This document shows positions 16,586 to 20,537 of a stretch of DNA of 20,537 nucleotides, piece by piece. The first letter of the stretch is position 1. Each line of letters starts with the position of its first letter. The stretch lies in assembly GCA_964452115.1 (NCBI GenBank), contig CAYVKY010000028.1, forward strand, positions 1 through 20,537. The letters run 5' to 3'. The stretch comes from CAYVKY01 sp964452115. GTDB taxonomy: Bacteria; Bacteroidota; Ignavibacteria; Tepidaquicellales; Tepidaquicellaceae. The position numbers were made by a program, and so were the translations under genes. Below the pieces are notes generated by a model. It saw only the letters and a list, made by a program, of their open reading frames with translations, searched no databases and was not told the origin of the DNA.

Positions 16586-17311
16586 TTATTTCTTTCTGTT
16601 TATATATTCGATTTTTTGTTTAAGTATGTTTCCGTATTTTGGATTCAGTTCAAGTGCACGCGTCAAATCGTGTATTGCTTCTTCGTAATTTTTAATTTTT
16701 TCGTAAGCAAGTCCGCGGTTATAGTATGCCTTTGCGAGCCGAGGATCTTTTACAATCACCTCGGAATATTCTTTGATTGATTCATCGTATCTTCCAAGTA
16801 CGTCATATACAATTCCGCGGTTGAAATTTGCAATTGTATCATCGGGCTTGAGTTCAAGAACTTTCTCATAATCCGAAAGAGCAGGTTCATACTGTTTAAT
16901 CCGTTCTAATGCAGTGCCGCGGTTCAGATAAGCGGAGTAATTGTCCTGCACTTTATTTATATAAAAATTATAATCATCAATTGCCTGTTTGTACATCTGT
17001 ATATTCTGGTAATGGTTTCCCCTGTCAAGATACGGACCGGGATTATCAGGATGCTTTTTTATCAGCAGGGTTTGCTTTTCAAGTTCTTTAATGTTTTCTG
17101 CTTTGTAGGCACTGTCACGGACAGTGTTATATCCTGTCTGATAAGTTTCAAGCGAGTCCATATAACTGAAGTTGGCATCACCGTAAACATTGCTGCTATC
17201 CGGTTTCTCCTGACCGGTTCGGGAGTGACTGGCGTCGTTATCCTTTGAACAGGCAGCGAATAAAACCGAAAAAGAAATCAGAATTAACGGTAACCGGAAA
17301 TAATGAAACAT
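16586..17311 (-). CDS. TPR-repeat lipoprotein
   Basis: 241 residues. The hydrophobic leader ends in SVLFAAC with Cys21 as probable lipidation site (Phe at -3 is unusual but tolerated), then a polar Ser/Asp linker. From about residue 90 to the end there are four consecutive tetratricopeptide repeats with the usual W/Y-G-Y-A-P spacing (for example YLDRGNHYQNIQMYKQAIDDY, AYYNRGLAYEKIKNYEEAIHDL..NP). TPRs bind other proteins; as a membrane-anchored periplasmic scaffold it may organise the peptidase and T9SS-sorted partners encoded beside it. Gaps of 11 bp to the upstream peptidase gene and 12 bp to the downstream gene support one transcript. Confidence 0.9.
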   Translation of the reverse strand: MFHYFRLPLILISFSVLFAACSKDNDASHSRTGQEKPDSSNVYGDANFSYMDSLETYQTGYNTVRDSAYKAENIKELEKQTLLIKKHPDNPGPYLDRGNHYQNIQMYKQAIDDYNFYINKVQDNYSAYLNRGTALERIKQYEPALSDYEKVLELKPDDTIANFNRGIVYDVLGRYDESIKEYSEVIVKDPRLAKAYYNRGLAYEKIKNYEEAIHDLTRALELNPKYGNILKQKIEYINRKK

Positions 17312-17322
17312 ATAATGAATAT

Positions 17323-18438
17323 TTAGATTCCAAGTTTGCTTTTGAGCTCGGCTGATAATGCTGCCTTAGGAAGAATGATGGACACAGTATTCAAAGCATA
17401 ATAGTTTTCGGATACATTTATAAATCCTTTGTACGGACCGACTTCGCCCCATGAATTTTTCACGAGGAAAAATGTTTTTCCGAGTTTGGATTTTTCTATT
17501 CCAACAATGTGCATAAGATGGTCATCCTGAGTTGTAAGGTCTTCAAATAGTTTCTGTCTGTGTGATTGGTCGCATCCAAGTTCTTCTGCATCGGGGTCAA
17601 CCGTTTCAATCATTGACGGAATCCATTTCCAAAGCATTGCGTAACCTGTTTTCTGCCTGAAATCATCATTCGAAACATCCGAATCCCACATAACGCTGTA
17701 GCCGTTTGTTACCGCGTTTTCGGCAACGGAAATAAATTCATCAAGCGGAACATTGTAATAACTTCCGTTCGAAAAATTATCCGGCACTTCGATTATAAAC
17801 GGTTTGTAAAATGGATGGTGAGTGAATGAAGTAAGTGCCACATAATCTGCAGCATTAAACTTCACAACCTTTTGTGCAAATTCAAGCGGAGTATATTCTT
17901 CGCCGTTATAAGTAAATTTTTCGGGTACTTTGCCGATATATTTATCAAGGATTGCAATATAGCCGTCTCTCCAGTTTTCGGGGATTTTATTGGTCTTTAA
18001 TATATCTGCAAGATAGTCTTTCAGTTCTTTGACCATAACCGAATGGTCGTAATAGCCCTGTGAAGAAATTTTGCCCGGGAATACATCTTCGGGAACGATT
18101 CCGTATTTATCAATTGCTGCGATTAAGTCGTGTCCCATCGCACCTTCGTCAAATCTTGCATATCCCTGACGCAGCAGGTAATTCTGCGCTTTGTCGAGAT
18201 AAATGTTTCTGACGATAAACATTTCAGATAAACTCAGGTCCGGATCGCCGGACTTTTTCACTTCCGATTCTAAAAGAGAAACGGAGGCAAAGCACCAGCA
18301 CGTGCCTGTCATTCCTTGATTTTTAACGGGTGTATAGGGTGTCACTGTCTGAAGTGAAAGTTCATCCTGCGCACTCAGGCGCATAAATCCTGACAGAATA
18401 AAAACTATTATCAGGGATAAAATATAATTCTTTTTCAT
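17323..18438 (-). CDS. exported C1 (papain-fold, bleomycin-hydrolase/PepC-like) cysteine peptidase
   Basis: 371 residues with a signal peptide (about 1-23, RLSA|QD). Papain-clan active-site residues are all present: Gln41 (oxyanion hole) in VKNQGMTGTCWCFAS, Cys47 nucleophile, His307 in DDHLMHIVGIEK, Asn328 in LVKNSWGE. The large spacing between Cys and His and the DHLM...KNSWGE ending match the C1B (aminopeptidase C/bleomycin hydrolase) branch rather than C1A. Cytoplasmic PepC is about 440-450 residues and lacks a signal; this exported, shorter form is of the sort seen in Bacteroidota. The mature protein starts within a few residues of the domain, with no obvious propeptide. It lies 45 bp after the HESRH-protein gene and 11 bp before the TPR lipoprotein gene. 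Confidence 0.93.
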   Translation of the reverse strand: MKKNYILSLIIVFILSGFMRLSAQDELSLQTVTPYTPVKNQGMTGTCWCFASVSLLESEVKKSGDPDLSLSEMFIVRNIYLDKAQNYLLRQGYARFDEGAMGHDLIAAIDKYGIVPEDVFPGKISSQGYYDHSVMVKELKDYLADILKTNKIPENWRDGYIAILDKYIGKVPEKFTYNGEEYTPLEFAQKVVKFNAADYVALTSFTHHPFYKPFIIEVPDNFSNGSYYNVPLDEFISVAENAVTNGYSVMWDSDVSNDDFRQKTGYAMLWKWIPSMIETVDPDAEELGCDQSHRQKLFEDLTTQDDHLMHIVGIEKSKLGKTFFLVKNSWGEVGPYKGFINVSENYYALNTVSIILPKAALSAELKSKLGI

Positions 18439-18483
18439 TTGATGTTAAAAAATTTAGTTAACTTATTTAATTTTATAATAATT

Positions 18484-20046
18484 TTAAATTCCAAATTCTT
18501 TGGTGTAAACCTCATCGGCAATCCTTCCGAGTTTGTCCGCATCAAGCCTCATCAGATTCATAAAAACCTGCGACCATTCCTTTTTGTTCGGAGTAAACGG
18601 TTCGTATATTATATTCTGATGGAATGAATTTCCCGACTGTTCGTCAAGCCTTGCAAAAATAAGTTTTGCAGCCCAGATGTACGGCGACCTGTCATAGTAC
18701 GAATCGGAGATGTAATCAAAAAGTTTCAGAAGCGAATATTTTCTGTTGCCTTCGTTTTTTGCAAGCGTGTAGAGAAGCGCCGAAAATTCGGGATTAATCT
18801 GAAGCAGGGTTTCAAATGCCGTTTTAATATTCTGCAGATTTTCGGATTTGTTTTCAACGGGCGGCTTATTGTAAATGTGCGAAAGCAGCTCCACAACGCT
18901 TTTTGAAAGCCTGTTGCCGAGACGAAAATCCAGCGCATGACGCGATTCGTGAATCGCAATATCCCGTACGGATATATCAAACGGTGCATCATTTTCAGAA
19001 GGATACGATCTGAGCTCGCTCCGGATTTGATTTCTAATTTCGTTCATTTCGTCTGCGGTAAGATTGCCGTTTGTCTTTTTTCTGATTGAATTTTCCGCAT
19101 CAATATCGCTGCCTGTCAAAATTCGGGAAATATCCTTTGAATTCATTTCCGCCTGGTCTTCAAGCACATAAGCGTACGGCGAATTTTCCTGAACGGCACC
19201 GTTGAAGAGTTCCTGCACGTTAAGCCTGTCCATCCGCTTCATCACGAAAGTATTAATCGTCGTGCCGCTTTCGGTTACGGGATATACTTCGGATATTTTG
19301 TAAGTGAGCAGAAGCGTTGTTCTGTAATTGCTTTCATTTACATTATCAATCAATACCGCAATGAACGGATATCCCTGTTCCTGCAGGTCGTAGTTCAGTT
19401 CGTTCACTGCACTGCCTATGCGTTCAAAAGATTTTCCGTCTTCGATAGAATTCACAATATTAAATGTCCGTTCGCGTATATTTCCCGGTACATTCGCAGC
19501 ATACACTTCCTTTTTCGTAAGTGTGTATTCAATATCTTTCTGCCATTTTTCTTTTGAATATCTGGTGTTGTTAAGTTTTATGAATAAATCCTGAATTTTG
19601 TCCGCGAGAAAATCCTGAACCGTTTTTAAATCGGCATCGGAAGGCTTGGGCGGATTTGAATGAGGTTTATAATAATTTACGAAAAGTTTTTTGCTGATAT
19701 TCTTAGTGAAAAATCCTCCCTTGAAATAAATCTGAATAAGATGTCCGCCCGAAGGAAATGTATCCATCGTTACGGGTATAGACCATAGTTTACTTCCCGA
19801 AATATCAATTGAGTGTATACTGTCTTTGTCATAAGTTTTGTAGAGTGAGCCGTCAATATAGATATCCGCTTCATTTAAATCCGACGGCGTAATGAACATC
19901 GAAAGCGTAAAATCGGAAAACACGCTGGTGCTGTCCTGCGGTGAAATAAAGCTAACCTGAAATCTTTCTGAATATGCCATCAAAAGGAAAAAAGCGGCAA
20001 TTAATCCGGCAGCGATTACAATACTAATGAATATCTCTTTTTTCAT
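18484..20046 (-). CDS. exported Ig-like protein with HESRH zincin-like motif
   Basis: 520 residues. MKKEIF and a hydrophobic stretch (about 5-24) give an uncleaved anchor or signal. An Ig-like beta domain follows (about 31-125: VSFISPQDSTSVFSDF..DIYIDGSLY), then a mixed alpha/beta region (about 135-300). A helical part contains RDIAIHESRHALDF: HESRH at 366-370 fits the HExxH zinc-binding consensus, with Glu386 (VVELLSH) a possible third ligand 16 residues later. I do not recognise the family, and a zinc peptidase role is inference. It is the first gene of the five-gene set, so its promoter would lie within 20047-20130; a TATACT (20098-20093, minus) is present without a convincing -35 partner. 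The C-terminal 150 residues look helical. Confidence 0.88.
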   Translation of the reverse strand: MKKEIFISIVIAAGLIAAFFLLMAYSERFQVSFISPQDSTSVFSDFTLSMFITPSDLNEADIYIDGSLYKTYDKDSIHSIDISGSKLWSIPVTMDTFPSGGHLIQIYFKGGFFTKNISKKLFVNYYKPHSNPPKPSDADLKTVQDFLADKIQDLFIKLNNTRYSKEKWQKDIEYTLTKKEVYAANVPGNIRERTFNIVNSIEDGKSFERIGSAVNELNYDLQEQGYPFIAVLIDNVNESNYRTTLLLTYKISEVYPVTESGTTINTFVMKRMDRLNVQELFNGAVQENSPYAYVLEDQAEMNSKDISRILTGSDIDAENSIRKKTNGNLTADEMNEIRNQIRSELRSYPSENDAPFDISVRDIAIHESRHALDFRLGNRLSKSVVELLSHIYNKPPVENKSENLQNIKTAFETLLQINPEFSALLYTLAKNEGNRKYSLLKLFDYISDSYYDRSPYIWAAKLIFARLDEQSGNSFHQNIIYEPFTPNKKEWSQVFMNLMRLDADKLGRIADEVYTKEFGI

Positions 20047-20137
20047 TAGAATAATATACTATAAATACGCTGCAATTTAAATAATTAAAGGGAGTATAAA
20101 CCACATCTGCCCAAAATAAAGTATTTATCTCATATAA

Positions 20138-20233
20138 TTTTTTCTTCACCCCGTAATTGTAATTTTTTTCCCTCACCACGATAAGAGATTTTTTTTTCTC
20201 ACTCCGTGTAGTAATTTCTTTCCTCACCGCGTA
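20138..20233. repeat. second tandem array of degenerate units
   Basis: Partial unit 20138-20155, then units at 20156-20183, 20184-20210 and 20211-20233, each an AT-rich run followed by CTCAC-C-GTA. They are the same type as the array at 7489-7641, more diverged, in the same orientation, and again run into a palindrome. Confidence 0.75.
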
Positions 20234-20487
20234 GCGGTGAAATGTCTGTAGCTCCGAGATTTCTATATCTATGTACCCCGTAGGGGTTTGATGTTTATAT
20301 ATAATTTTTACCACACAATTATGGGTTGAGGACAAATATCACGAAAAATAAATGTGAGTTTAATCCTTGTCAATGTGAGGACATATATTATAAACAACAA
20401 TGTAGTTTAATCCATCCGTTAAAAACATCAAACCCCTACGGGGTATAATGCGCTGTGTAATCAATATCTACAGACATTTCACCCCCT
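20221..20487. repeat. composite inverted-repeat element, copy B (arms swapped relative to copy A)
   Basis: The left arm has TCACCGCGTAGCGGTGA (20224-20240) and ACCCCGTAGGGGT (20275-20287). The right arm has ACCCCTACGGGGT (20432-20444) and a half palindrome CACCCCC that is cut off at about 20487. Positions 20421-20480, reverse-complemented, match 7648-7707 at 56 of 60 bases, whereas its left arm resembles the right arm of copy A. No gene is credible in the gene-free stretch 20047-20537, which otherwise holds only AT-rich DNA. Confidence 0.8.
20325..20413. repeat. two tandem GTGAGGA...GTTTAATCC modules inside copy B
   Basis: Unit 1 is about 20325-20368 and unit 2 about 20374-20413. Each begins (G/T)TGAGGACA.ATAT and ends G(A)GTTTAATCC. 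Related to 7866-7908, where the module lies outside rather than inside the inverted repeats. Confidence 0.6.
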
Positions 20488-20537
20488 CGTATGTTGCAAT
20501 GTTAGTTCTTTGAAGGGAAATTATTTGTAAATTGGTT

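Noticed and set aside
20093..20098. Sigma70-like promoter for the five-gene operon (TATACT)
   Set aside because: No acceptable -35 element at 16-18 bp and no Bacteroidota -33/-7 pair; too weak to list as a feature.
20024..20335. 103-residue minus-strand ORF
   Set aside because: It runs through the tandem array and palindromes of repeat copy B and overlaps the start of the 520-residue gene; composition looks non-coding.
1..20537. tRNA or rRNA genes
   Set aside because: No cloverleaf or rRNA-like stretch was recognised in any intergenic region.

Overview
The window looks like chromosomal DNA from a Bacteroidota/Ignavibacteriota-type (FCB group) bacterium. The best evidence is two large secreted proteins that end in type IX secretion (T9SS, Por) sorting domains of the 'NYPNPFNPxT' kind, which is typical of Ignavibacteria and relatives. 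AT-rich intergenic regions, mostly weak ribosome-binding sites and a gingipain-type C25 peptidase fit the same group. Every convincing gene lies on the minus strand, so transcription runs right to left.

Region 1 (26-523): a short secreted ORF of uncertain function, possibly the remnant of a larger protein. Region 2 (715-7389): a complete, tightly packed seven-gene efflux operon read as TetR regulator, TolC-type outer membrane channel, lipoprotein membrane-fusion protein, two separate ABC ATPases and two ABC-2 permeases. It has the layout of the enterobacterial cecR-ybhGFSR locus, but the double ATPase YbhF is split into two genes. A perfect 7-4-7 inverted repeat next to the tetR start codon is the likely autoregulatory operator.

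Region 3 (about 7489-8016): about 0.5 kb without genes, packed with tandem degenerate repeats, a composite inverted-repeat element, a long hairpin and a strong intrinsic terminator. Region 4 (8044-11778): a 1244-residue C25 (gingipain-family) cysteine peptidase with a T9SS sorting domain. Its upstream region carries a perfect FNR-type box.

Region 5 (11985-20046): five genes with gaps of 45, 11, 12 and 2 bp, probably one operon. In transcription order they are an exported protein with an Ig-like domain and an HESRH zincin-like motif, an exported C1B papain-fold peptidase, a TPR lipoprotein, a T9SS-sorted multidomain protein with ASH-like and beta-propeller-like parts, and a polytopic GT-C-like membrane protein. 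This looks like an envelope/secretion module whose joint function I cannot name. Region 6 (20138-20487): a second copy of the Region 3 repeat element with its inverted-repeat core flipped. The two copies bracket the six peptidase/secretion genes. No tRNA, rRNA, CRISPR, transposase or phage gene was seen.
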